64,000 nucleotides of DNA from Flavobacteriaceae bacterium (GTDB lineage: Bacteria > Bacteroidota > Bacteroidia > Flavobacteriales > Flavobacteriaceae). The notes under the pieces were generated by a model. The model saw only the letters and a list, made by a program, of their open reading frames with translations. It made no database searches and was not told the origin of the DNA. This document shows, piece after piece, positions 51,591 through 59,747 of the stretch. The DNA lies in the NCBI GenBank assembly GCA_002746415.1, contig NVXD01000016.1, forward strand, positions 1 through 64,000, given 5' to 3'. Every line of letters begins with the position of its first letter. Within the stretch, counting starts at the first letter, position 1. Both the position numbers and the translations under genes were made by a program.

Positions 51591-51860
51591 TTATCCTTTG
51601 ATTTTTTTAATGATTAGGTCCTCTAATAATTTCACCGTTAGCTTTGCTTTTTTGACTTCTCTAGCCAATAAAGTTTGACTAGGATTATGCTTTTTCACAT
51701 AAGCTCTTAGGGAAAGTGTCATGAAATTTAGACTCGGGTTATCCATTTTTAATGGACTATCTTTTAGAATAAATTCACCTTTTAGTTTTTCAAACGGGTA
51801 GCTAGCATATTCTGCTACGTCAAGTTGAACTTTGTATTTTATTTCTTTGTTTGTTGGCAT
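51591..51860 (-). CDS. Hypothetical 89-residue protein
   Basis: 89 residues, basic, without signal peptide or membrane segment. The N-terminal half looks beta-rich (IKYKVQLDVAEYASYPFEKLKGEFIL) and the C-terminal half helical (LAREVKKAKLTVKLLEDLIIKKIKG). No family is recognised. It heads the four-gene patatin operon, one base upstream of the barrel gene. Its place downstream of the shared ~140-bp repeat supports a regulated unit. Confidence 0.6.
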   Translation of the reverse strand: MPTNKEIKYKVQLDVAEYASYPFEKLKGEFILKDSPLKMDNPSLNFMTLSLRAYVKKHNPSQTLLAREVKKAKLTVKLLEDLIIKKIKG

Positions 51861-51964
51861 AATTTAACCTGCTTTGTTTAGTCAATATTCTGCTTTATTT
51901 TCTAGCTATTCAATACCCACAAATTGGTATTTTTCAATTTCACAATCGAGGGAAGCCATAAAAT

Positions 51965-52107
51965 ATAGGAAGTCAAATATTTGGAGATTAGCAATTTACA
52001 TCATACTCATGGAGTAGCACCACACAAAAACCATAGAATTTATATGGTTTAGCTATCGTTTGTATTTGCTTTCCTACAAAATTGGCTGTTTGTAAGAAAA
52101 AAATAAA
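51965..52107. repeat. ~140-bp dispersed upstream repeat, copy 2
   Basis: Counterpart of 31541-31681 with the same order of blocks (ATAGGAAGTCAA ... ACCATAGAATTTATATGGTTT ... TTTGTATTTGCTTTCCTACAAAA). It begins 105 bases upstream of the start at 51860. It fills most of the 306-bp gap between the divergent genes at 51860 and 52167; the rest of the gap shows nothing notable. Confidence 0.7.
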
Positions 52108-52166
52108 CTAAAAGGATCTACTTACAATTTTTAATGCATTCCTATGTTATTGATTAAAAGGTTTTT

Positions 52167-52616
52167 ATGAATCAACAAATGGCTACTACCAAAGACAGCA
52201 TTGCAGAATCATTTATTAAAGAAGAACTTTTTGAGAAATACATACTGGATAATTACTTTCCAAAAGAGGATTTTGATTTACTTAGAAAAAATCCATCATA
52301 CAAAGACATACAAGAACAATTTAATTATAGTCCTAAACTTCCTAATTTTCAACTCGTAGATAAAAAATCCAAAACTACTTTTTGGGTGGAATGCAACTAC
52401 CGTTCTTATATAAATGCCCTAAACCAGATTCAAGTTTTAGAACCACAGCAACTAGAACATAACAATAGCATAGAAGAACCTATATTATACCTGATAGGTT
52501 TGGAAGGCGCTCCTGATAATCCAAATTTCATTTACCAAATACCGCACGCAGAAATCTACCCTCATATGTATATTTCAACCGCTAGAAAATTCCTGATACA
52601 CCAAGAACAGTATTAG
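52167..52616 (+). CDS. Hypothetical cytoplasmic protein
   Basis: 149 residues, acidic, no signal or membrane helix. The order YILDNYFPKEDFDLLRKNP ... PNFQLVDKKSKTTFWVECNYRS ... EEPILYLIGLEGAPDNPNFIYQIP has the beta-alpha-beta look of a PD-(D/E)XK nuclease-like core (Asp of the F-x-L-x-D strand, then F-W-V-E-C). Similar small proteins occur in flavobacteria. No catalytic set can be confirmed, so function remains unknown. Confidence 0.6.
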   Translation: MNQQMATTKDSIAESFIKEELFEKYILDNYFPKEDFDLLRKNPSYKDIQEQFNYSPKLPNFQLVDKKSKTTFWVECNYRSYINALNQIQVLEPQQLEHNNSIEEPILYLIGLEGAPDNPNFIYQIPHAEIYPHMYISTARKFLIHQEQY

Positions 52617-52633
52617 GCCTGCATAAATTCGCC

Positions 52634-53677
52634 CTAACTATCCCTAAAAGCTGAAGGTGTAGTACCCTCAAATTTCTTAAATGCACTATTAAAAGAAGAC
52701 AGGCTGCTAAAACCTGTGTCAAATGCTATAGAAGAAATCGTGAACTTTTCATTGCTGGCATCCAATAACATACTCTTTGCTTCTTGTATGCGGTGGTAAT
52801 TTATAAAATCATTAAAGTTTTGTTGCGCATACTGGTTAATCACCTCAGACGTTTTTTGTTTACTTACACCCATTAGTGTGCTAACACTAGAAAGGCTAAG
52901 CTCTGCTTCCAGATAACGCTTCTCCCCTATCACTAATTGGGAAATCTGACTGAATAACATACTATTATCATTCTCTTTAAACACATCCCCGTCTAGATCC
53001 GTTGCCTTCAAAGAAAATGCTTTATAGCTTAAAAAATAAATAACTACAGAGTACACTAGAGGCCCTACCAGATAGGGAACGGCATCATCCAGAATGTTGA
53101 GGACATAGCTAACCCAAATAACCGCAAAACCTACAAGTACATACTGCAGCCAAGACAAGACTGCCTTTTGTGATTTGGTTTGTACTCCTATTTCATATGT
53201 CTGTTTCACCTGCTTCAATCGTATCCAAGAAAGCACTATATAAACTGCCAAATGCAGGTAAATAAAGAGTAACCCACTCCCGAAAATAATTAGGACAAGC
53301 TCACTGTTCTCATACCATTCTTTTGTTACAAAAAGACAGCCAATAAAGAATAGTACAAAGGGCAGTAATTCGTAATAGAAGATTTTTGTTAGTCTTAGCT
53401 TAGGGTTGGTCATGCCCAATACATACCATCTTAATAAAGGTCCAATAACTAATAAAAAGGTGAGTCCCACAAAAATAAAAATGGGTTCCAATCCATCGCC
53501 AAAATTTAGCATAACCGACTTGCCAATCCGGAACGCCATAAAAACAAGAACCAAGCCCAACAAGAGATTGGTCAGTGTTTTTTTCTTTTTAAAGATACAG
53601 AGGTACAAAGCAAACAGCACTCCATGCAAAAGGCCTGCACTACTCAATACTATAAGAAGGATGTCTAGAAAAGTCAA
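52634..53677 (-). CDS. AraC-family regulator with 7TM sensor domain
   Basis: 347 residues from a TTG start (53677); no closer in-frame ATG precedes the first membrane helix. Seven predicted transmembrane helices (1-230) lead into an AraC double helix-turn-helix (LEAELSLSSVSTLMGVSKQKTSEVINQYAQQNFNDFINYHR, ISSIAFDTGFSSLSSFNSAFKKFEGTTPSAFRDS). It lies 23 bases downstream of the DJ-1/PfpI gene and may be co-transcribed with it. Same architecture as 45396-46511. Signal unknown. Confidence 0.88.
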   Translation of the reverse strand: MTFLDILLIVLSSAGLLHGVLFALYLCIFKKKKTLTNLLLGLVLVFMAFRIGKSVMLNFGDGLEPIFIFVGLTFLLVIGPLLRWYVLGMTNPKLRLTKIFYYELLPFVLFFIGCLFVTKEWYENSELVLIIFGSGLLFIYLHLAVYIVLSWIRLKQVKQTYEIGVQTKSQKAVLSWLQYVLVGFAVIWVSYVLNILDDAVPYLVGPLVYSVVIYFLSYKAFSLKATDLDGDVFKENDNSMLFSQISQLVIGEKRYLEAELSLSSVSTLMGVSKQKTSEVINQYAQQNFNDFINYHRIQEAKSMLLDASNEKFTISSIAFDTGFSSLSSFNSAFKKFEGTTPSAFRDS

Positions 53678-53700
53678 CCGAATATTTTTCCCAAATGTAG

Positions 53701-54807
53701 CTATATTTTCGCTGCCCTAGCCGCCTGCTTTTTGGCATAAGAAACCAAACCAATGAGCTTAAAAAAGTTACCTACTTCTCCTTTCATTACTGCCAAAATA
53801 CTATGTTGGGCTAGCAAGACTCTGTCTACCCCTTGCTGTTCCTTATTGGTCAATGTACTAATCAATTCCTTTGCCCTTGCTTTCCCATGGCTTGCATAAA
53901 CGGACAATACTTTTGCGGCATTTTCTTCTGCGGTGATTGCTCTGTACTTTGGTGTGTAGCCCAATTGCTGGATCATGGTTTCAGCCAACCTCCAAGTAGA
54001 CCAAGGGTTCTGCCCTGTTATTAAGTTAGCATCATGACTAACCTTTTCCAAATACATTGCGCCTTCATTAAATTGTGCACCCTGTGCCAGCATCTTATCC
54101 TGCAGTAAAAAGGGAAATATGCTTCTCGCTTCTTTTATAAGTAGCAATTCTTCCTCATTGGTAAAACCACTGACCTTTTTGTTTGCTATGAGTGACCGAC
54201 CGTTATCCAACTTCACGTTAACCAAAGCCGCTGGGCCATGGCAAACGGCTCCCACTACCTTATTTGCTTGATAAAGCTGCCGCACTAGCCTTTGTATGTC
54301 CTTATTATCAGGAAAATCGAACATCGCTCCCTTTCCTCCTGCAAAAAAGACGGCCTCATAATCTTCTGCCACCACATCACTCATGGGAATGGTATGGTTT
54401 GTTTTATACTGTGCAATAGAGTCGTTTAGAAAAGCAAAGTCAAACGCTCCCATATCATCATCATCAATAACCACGGGTGGTTTCCCACCAAGGGGACTGG
54501 CTACATCTACCTCAAACCCATTGGCGGTAAAGACATAATAAGCACGTGCTAATTCTGTTAGTTCGTAACCTGTATTTTTGCCACTATTGCCCATGGCAGC
54601 CGTACTGGTGACCACAGCTAATATTTTACCCCTGTAGGGCACTATAGCCTCTGAAAGGTAAGGTAGGTCTTTAAGTTGACTCGTTTCTAATGCCGTATTC
54701 TTTGGTGGGAGTAGGCTCATAAACCAAAATCCAAAAGAAACAACAAGGACTATAAAACTTAGTACACAAATCAGTATCCATTTCAGAACGCGGTATTTTT
54801 TAAACAT
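53701..54807 (-). CDS. DJ-1/PfpI-family protein with membrane anchor
   Basis: 368 residues. One N-terminal transmembrane helix (about 10-30) is followed by a class I glutamine-amidotransferase-like/DJ-1 domain: the nucleophile elbow AVCHGPAALV, FFAGGKGAMFDFPD upstream, and the segment GFEVDVASPLGG. A C-terminal extension of about 100 residues is rich in Lys and Ala. Family members are glyoxalases, chaperones or stress proteins; the membrane anchor would put the enzyme in the periplasm. It is downstream of the NmrA gene and probably part of the stress-related group. Confidence 0.85.
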   Translation of the reverse strand: MFKKYRVLKWILICVLSFIVLVVSFGFWFMSLLPPKNTALETSQLKDLPYLSEAIVPYRGKILAVVTSTAAMGNSGKNTGYELTELARAYYVFTANGFEVDVASPLGGKPPVVIDDDDMGAFDFAFLNDSIAQYKTNHTIPMSDVVAEDYEAVFFAGGKGAMFDFPDNKDIQRLVRQLYQANKVVGAVCHGPAALVNVKLDNGRSLIANKKVSGFTNEEELLLIKEARSIFPFLLQDKMLAQGAQFNEGAMYLEKVSHDANLITGQNPWSTWRLAETMIQQLGYTPKYRAITAEENAAKVLSVYASHGKARAKELISTLTNKEQQGVDRVLLAQHSILAVMKGEVGNFFKLIGLVSYAKKQAARAAKI

Positions 54808-54945
54808 TACTTTATCTTTTATAATTATAATGCGAAGTAAGGCGATACGCTCAGTAATAACTGAGTGAATGATAATTCCATCAGTGTTAATAATAATTTA
54901 GGAGTATCGGAAAAGAATCTACTCTCTCTTTCTTATCCTTCCAAA

Positions 54946-55773
54946 CTATTGTGGATTCCAAATGCCACTATTAGTGGTTTTTTGTACATAGTCAGAAAAA
55001 GTAATTGCCTTTCTCCCCAACACTTTTTCAATGTCATTAGTAATTTCTGCATTGTTGAGATTACCCAATACCTCTCTAAACAAATAAGCTACCAACCAAA
55101 TGAAATTTTCGGGAACACCTTGCTGCTTCATTGCCTGGCTGTACGCTACCAATGAAATTGGAGTAAAAACAATGTTCCTATTGGTTGCTGTTGCTATGGA
55201 TGCAACTACCTCTTTAAAGGTGTACCCCTTATTTCCGGTGAGTTGGTATATCTTTCCATCATGCTTTTCCTTTAACAGCGCTTCAACGGCAACAGCAGCG
55301 ATATCATCTGTATCCACAAAGGGTATTTTCACATTGCCTTGAGGCAAAGCTACATCACCTTCTAAAATTGGTCCTAAGAAAAAACTTTCGCTAAAGTTTT
55401 GGTTAAACCAACTGGCCCGTATTATGGTATATGCGATGCCCGAGTGGATGACGACTTGTTCGCAAAGTTCTGCTTCGCGCTCCCCTTTTCCAGATAAAAG
55501 CACCAGCTTCTTTACAGCACACTTTTTAGCAGTTTTCACTAAGGTTTCTATAGCTTCCAATGCCCCAGGGACTGCTAAATCTGGTTGAAATGTAATATAG
55601 ACCTTGTCCATACCCTGCATTACATTAACCCAATTTTCGGGTTGGTCCCAATTAAATGATGGGGTGACTGATCTTGAACCAATACGTACGCTGTGTCCTA
55701 AGCTTAGTAGTTTGTCAGCAACTTTACGTCCTGTTTTTCCGGTTCCGCCAATAACTAAAATGTGTTCTTTCAT
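54946..55773 (-). CDS. NAD(P)-binding NmrA/SDR-family oxidoreductase
   Basis: 275 residues with an N-terminal Rossmann motif (LVIGGTGKTGRKVADKL) and SRS for NADP specificity. The central part resembles azoreductase/NmrA-type proteins (KKLVLLSGKGEREAE, YTIIRASWFNQNFSE). The usual YxxxK is not clear, as in NmrA members. It follows the DUF1772 gene by 18 bases on the minus strand; this pairing (NmrA-like with DUF1772) is frequent. It may reduce a quinone or act as a redox-sensing regulator. Confidence 0.88.
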   Translation of the reverse strand: MKEHILVIGGTGKTGRKVADKLLSLGHSVRIGSRSVTPSFNWDQPENWVNVMQGMDKVYITFQPDLAVPGALEAIETLVKTAKKCAVKKLVLLSGKGEREAELCEQVVIHSGIAYTIIRASWFNQNFSESFFLGPILEGDVALPQGNVKIPFVDTDDIAAVAVEALLKEKHDGKIYQLTGNKGYTFKEVVASIATATNRNIVFTPISLVAYSQAMKQQGVPENFIWLVAYLFREVLGNLNNAEITNDIEKVLGRKAITFSDYVQKTTNSGIWNPQ

Positions 55774-55791
55774 AATTTTTGTTTTTAAATG

Positions 55792-56286
55792 TTATTTTTT
55801 AATAAGTAGTGCTAGAAGTATTAATAAGAATGAAATAAAAGAGCTGATTGTTCTTATAAGATGTAAGCGGTTCCATTTCGCTTCAAATTGATTCCGAAGT
55901 TCTTGTAAGCCTTCATTATCTGTTAAGCTTAAATCGGTTTTATCCAACAACTCATTGAGAGGGACATTTCCAAAAATGGTGACCATAACCACTCCAAAAA
56001 AGTAACAGCTGCTAGCCAGAATTAAAGACCACAACAATTGAGTAGAGCTACCCTTATATAAATAAACAGCAACTAAGTCTAAGAGAATTGGACTAAAGAA
56101 AACAATCATAAAAGCGGGGTTTAGAATGCTACGATTCATTTGCTGAAAAGCACTTAAATACCCGAAATTATTTAACTCCCCTATTCCTGGAGTTACCGCA
56201 TTAGACCATGTAAAGCAGAGCCCCGAAGACAAACCTGTTAATACTATTGAAGCAACTAGAACTGATAGTTTCAATGAATAATCCAT
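55792..56286 (-). CDS. DUF1772 (anthrone oxygenase-like) membrane protein
   Basis: The ATG at 56286 gives 164 residues; 12 extra codons upstream lack a clear start. It has four predicted transmembrane helices and the DUF1772 marks SNAVTPGIGELN, FLSAFQQMNRSILNPAF-like sequence and RNQFEAKWNRLHLIRTI. Fungal relatives oxidise anthrones; the bacterial role is unknown. It is adjacent to the NmrA gene and downstream of an AraC regulator, suggesting a small redox unit. Confidence 0.85.
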   Translation of the reverse strand: MDYSLKLSVLVASIVLTGLSSGLCFTWSNAVTPGIGELNNFGYLSAFQQMNRSILNPAFMIVFFSPILLDLVAVYLYKGSSTQLLWSLILASSCYFFGVVMVTIFGNVPLNELLDKTDLSLTDNEGLQELRNQFEAKWNRLHLIRTISSFISFLLILLALLIKK

Positions 56287-56434
56287 AATTCCTTTTTGTT
56301 TGATGAGACAAAGATGCCACACAAAGGGAAGGCGAACTTGTTGCTAAAGGATAAAGATTTGTTCCAAAAGGAGCATATGAACAAACTGAAACATGGAGTC
56401 CTCCAAAGCCGAAGTAGTCAAAGGAAGGAAGCTG

Positions 56435-57289
56435 CTATTTTATTTGACTTGGACGATACCCAAACTTTTTTTCAAAGGCATTGGAGAAAGAGCTCAGACT
56501 ATCATACCCTACCTGCCAAGCGGCTTCTTGGACTGAGGCTTCTTGATTTCTGATGAGTTGATGTGCTAATGTTAGGCGTTCATTCTGGAGGTACTTAAAA
56601 ACAGGAACACCAAAAAACTTCTTGAAATCTTTTTTTAATTTGAAAGTGTTTAGTCCTATCTCCTTGGAAATTTCACTCAGTGTAGGCGGGTTATCCAAAT
56701 TATTTATTAATATATTTTTAGCCTGATGTAGTTTTTCCCGTTCAAATGTTTTTATCTGTTTGGTATTCAAATTGGCCAGTTGCCCAAAGAAGTGAGAAAG
56801 TAATGTGGTCACCTGACTTCTAAAAAACATCATTTTGGTCTTACCTTCATAGGTAATATTAAATAAGGAATCTACAATCGTTTGCATTTCAGGGGTCATA
56901 ATAAAACTGGGGCCTTCAACATAATGGTCTTTAGGATAAACCAGTTGATTGAGCAATTCACCAAACAATTCTCCCTCTTCATTGGGAAGTTTATCCAAAA
57001 CATTCATTTTGGTAGCTATCACCAGACATTCTAGGGGTTTTAAAGCCGAAACCTCATGTATAAACTCAACTTTTTCATCTGCATAGAAAGATAGGGCCAA
57101 GCCTTTGGTGTGCTTAAAGGCTTTTGTTTTATCACCATATTTAACCTTTAAGTCTACATTTCCAGCGCCATAAAAAGCCACGGCAATTAAAGGTTCATCA
57201 AAACAACAGGAATCAGATATCTTATCCTTAGTTGTTGCTGTTTCCACTAAAATAGTGAAGTCATTGATATCTATGATAGCTCTGGTCAT
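56435..57289 (-). CDS. AraC-family regulator
   Basis: 284 residues. The N-terminal half is a cupin-like sensor (DEPLIAVAFYGAGNVDLKVKYGDKTKAFKHTKGLALSF). The C-terminus has the double helix-turn-helix (PTLSEISKEIGLNTFKLKKDFKKFFGVPVFKYLQNER, VQEAAWQVGYDSLSSFSNAFEKKFGYRPSQIK). It lies directly upstream of DUF1772 and NmrA on the same strand (gap 148 bp) and is their probable regulator. The plus-strand frame overlapping its 3' end is a shadow. Confidence 0.9.
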   Translation of the reverse strand: MTRAIIDINDFTILVETATTKDKISDSCCFDEPLIAVAFYGAGNVDLKVKYGDKTKAFKHTKGLALSFYADEKVEFIHEVSALKPLECLVIATKMNVLDKLPNEEGELFGELLNQLVYPKDHYVEGPSFIMTPEMQTIVDSLFNITYEGKTKMMFFRSQVTTLLSHFFGQLANLNTKQIKTFEREKLHQAKNILINNLDNPPTLSEISKEIGLNTFKLKKDFKKFFGVPVFKYLQNERLTLAHQLIRNQEASVQEAAWQVGYDSLSSFSNAFEKKFGYRPSQIK

Positions 57290-57525
57290 TCAGATAAATA
57301 TATTAAATTTTGACTAATCTTTACTAGAATACCTTCTATGAAACAGCACATATATTTGTATTCGTTCATCTAAGAAGACAAATATATAGTTACAACTTGT
57401 GCCCATGCAGGCAGTAAAAGCTAAAAGAATGAAATTTAATCATATTAATATTTTGCAAGAGCTCTGTTGCATTATTGTTTTAATCAGCGTTTTATAAGGA
57501 AGCGTAAAAAAGCTACTTTAGCTTT

Positions 57526-58401
57526 ATGAGAGTAAAAGTGGCACAATTCATAAGCTATTTAAAGGAGCCTTACCCATACTACTATAGGAATCAAAAAAGG
57601 CTGCTTTTAGTGCTACTATTGATTTCGATTTTAAGCTTTTGTTTCTCCTATTTTTTTGAACCATTTGTTGTGAATGTGACTGAACATAAAATAAACAGCT
57701 TCTGGATTTTAGTCATTCATGCCTTTATCCCTTTCCCTATCGCTTATACATATCTTAGTGCCTTAAATGGCACTATAACCGACGAATCAAAATGGACCAT
57801 CAGGAAGGAGTTTTTCACACTTTCGGGTATTCTGTTACTAATAGGAATTTGTGACTTTTTAATTCGCGATTTCATTTACGCCAACCCAAATAATTGGTCT
57901 GTTCAGTATTTATTTGAGGAAATACGGAATACCTTTTTAGTTGGAATGCTACTATTATTACTAGTATTACCCTTAAACCTAGAGCGACTTATAAAAAAAC
58001 ACAGCTCTAGTTTAAAGAGCCTATCTGTTGGCAGCACAAAAGAGGAAAACAACCTTATTATTCCCATAAAAAGTACTGTTTTAAATGAGGGCTTCGAACT
58101 TAATAGTAAAGATTTTATTTTTGCAAAAGTAGAAAGTAATTATACAGAAATATACACATCCTCCCCTGATGGAAATACTAAAATGTTAATCCGTATTACG
58201 CTAAAAGAATTAGAAGAACAATTAAGACCTGTTTCTAATGTCTTTAAAACTCATCGTTCTTATTTAGTACATTTAAATGCAATTGAATCCATTTCTGGAA
58301 ATGCTCAGGGCTACCAATTAGTTTTAAAAAACTGCGCTGCTACAATCCCTGTCTCTCGTTCTAATATTGCTGATTTCAATGCTGTTTATGCCAAAATATA
58401 G
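57526..58401 (+). CDS. Membrane-bound LytTR transcription regulator
   Basis: 291 residues with four predicted transmembrane helices in the first 160 residues, then a LytTR DNA-binding domain (about 195-291) with FIFAKVESNYTEIY, LRPVSNVFKTHRSYLVHLNAI and IPVSRSN. There is no receiver domain, so it is a one-component membrane regulator of the Bacteroidetes type. It is upstream of the acyltransferase at 58508 on the same strand (106 bp gap), its likely target. Confidence 0.88.
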   Translation: MRVKVAQFISYLKEPYPYYYRNQKRLLLVLLLISILSFCFSYFFEPFVVNVTEHKINSFWILVIHAFIPFPIAYTYLSALNGTITDESKWTIRKEFFTLSGILLLIGICDFLIRDFIYANPNNWSVQYLFEEIRNTFLVGMLLLLLVLPLNLERLIKKHSSSLKSLSVGSTKEENNLIIPIKSTVLNEGFELNSKDFIFAKVESNYTEIYTSSPDGNTKMLIRITLKELEEQLRPVSNVFKTHRSYLVHLNAIESISGNAQGYQLVLKNCAATIPVSRSNIADFNAVYAKI

Positions 58402-58507
58402 GGGTTATACCTTGTATTTCGTCACTTCTATTTGTCACTTGTCACAAAATTATCATTGCATTTGTGTTTGTTTTTAAGTTTGCGAACGAATTGAAAATGC
58501 AACTATT

Positions 58508-59623
58508 TTGACAGAGAAAAAACGCAGATATGATTTAGACTGGTTACGTGTAATTGCCATATTAGCAGTCTATTTACACCATATTGGAATGCCCTTTAAT
58601 GGAGACGAATTTCACATAATGAATACACAATCAAGTAAAGTGCTAGATGACATCATGGTGTTTTTTGAACAATTTAGATTGCCCCTATTATTTTTAATAT
58701 CTGGTACGGGAACTATGTTTGCCTTTTCAAAAAGAACTTGGTTGATGTTCCTAAAAGAAAGGAGCACGCGTTTATTAATTCCGCTCTTCTTTGGCGTCCT
58801 TTTTATTGTTCCGCCACAAACCTATTACGAGCATCCAAACAAATACAACTCCTATATAGATGTATATAGAAATAGCTCCTTTGGTGTCAACCATCTGTGG
58901 TTCATAGAAAACCTGTTTATCATGTCTGTTGTACTCATCCCATTGATTTTACTATTAAAATCTCCAAAATCTGACCGAATGATATCTTTTCTTGAAAAAA
59001 TCACTGCTAAGAAATATGGAATTTTAATTTGGGTAGTCCCTTTAATTATAGGAACAGTTTTGCTTAAAAGTATATTCCAAAGCGATTCCAAAGCAATTAC
59101 CAACCTATCTTCTACTTTCTATTACGGCTATTTTCTTGTTGCTGGCATGCTGTTTACTGCCTCAAAGTATATATGGAACCATTTAAAGGAGCATAGGAAA
59201 TTTAATTTTATAGCCTTAGTTATTTGTGTTATCTTATTTTATGGTTATTATCTTTTACCAAATGCAGCTATTGCTCCATATTTATCTATAGCTAGTAGAT
59301 GGAATATCTGGTATGTTGTTTGTGCTTTAATCAGTTGGACGCTTGTAACCACATTACTCGGATATGGACAGATTTGGTTTAACAAAAAAAGTGCCTTACT
59401 TAAAAAATGTAATGAAGCCATATATCCTTTTTACATAGTGCACCAAACAGTCATAATCATTGTGGGGTATTATATCATTCAATTAGAGCTAAGTATTCCA
59501 TCAAAAATGGCATTATTAGTTTTCATATCATTTCCCCTAATTATAATCATCTATAGGACATTAATTTATCCCTTTAAAATACCCAGAATACTATTTGGAA
59601 TGAAAAAGAAGGATACTTCATAA
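58508..59623 (+). CDS. Acyltransferase_3-family membrane acyltransferase
   Basis: 371 residues from a TTG start: no ATG precedes the essential motif YDLDWLRVIAILAVYLHHIG, where His in YLHH is the likely catalytic residue, and the next in-frame Met (residue 28) is after it. About ten transmembrane helices follow, ending NEAIYPFYIVHQTVIIIVG. Family members acylate cell-surface glucans or glycans (for example OpgC-type succinylation). A four-codon ATG frame (58497-58511) ends on a TGA that overlaps the TTG. A strong terminator follows. Confidence 0.85.
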   Translation: MTEKKRRYDLDWLRVIAILAVYLHHIGMPFNGDEFHIMNTQSSKVLDDIMVFFEQFRLPLLFLISGTGTMFAFSKRTWLMFLKERSTRLLIPLFFGVLFIVPPQTYYEHPNKYNSYIDVYRNSSFGVNHLWFIENLFIMSVVLIPLILLLKSPKSDRMISFLEKITAKKYGILIWVVPLIIGTVLLKSIFQSDSKAITNLSSTFYYGYFLVAGMLFTASKYIWNHLKEHRKFNFIALVICVILFYGYYLLPNAAIAPYLSIASRWNIWYVVCALISWTLVTTLLGYGQIWFNKKSALLKKCNEAIYPFYIVHQTVIIIVGYYIIQLELSIPSKMALLVFISFPLIIIIYRTLIYPFKIPRILFGMKKKDTS

Positions 59624-59662
59624 CACAAGCGCGATAGTAGCAACAACATTTTGAGCATAAAA

Positions 59663-59695
59663 AAAGTGTCCCAAACATATTGTTTAGGACACTTT
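59663..59695. terminator. Strong hairpin between convergent genes
   Basis: AAAGTGTCC (59663-59671) pairs with GGACACTTT (59687-59695); inner AAAC/TGTTT lengthens the stem. It separates the acyltransferase (ends 59623) from the cytolysin-like gene (ends 59748). A flanking A run favours termination on the minus strand. Confidence 0.8.
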
Positions 59696-59747
59696 ACTCA
59701 ATTGCAAATAATTATAGGACCAAAAATGAAAATTTCGGGGGCTATGT

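Noticed and set aside
56296-56553. Plus-strand frame of 85 codons
   Set aside because: It is antisense to the 3' end of the AraC gene at 56435 and not protein-like.
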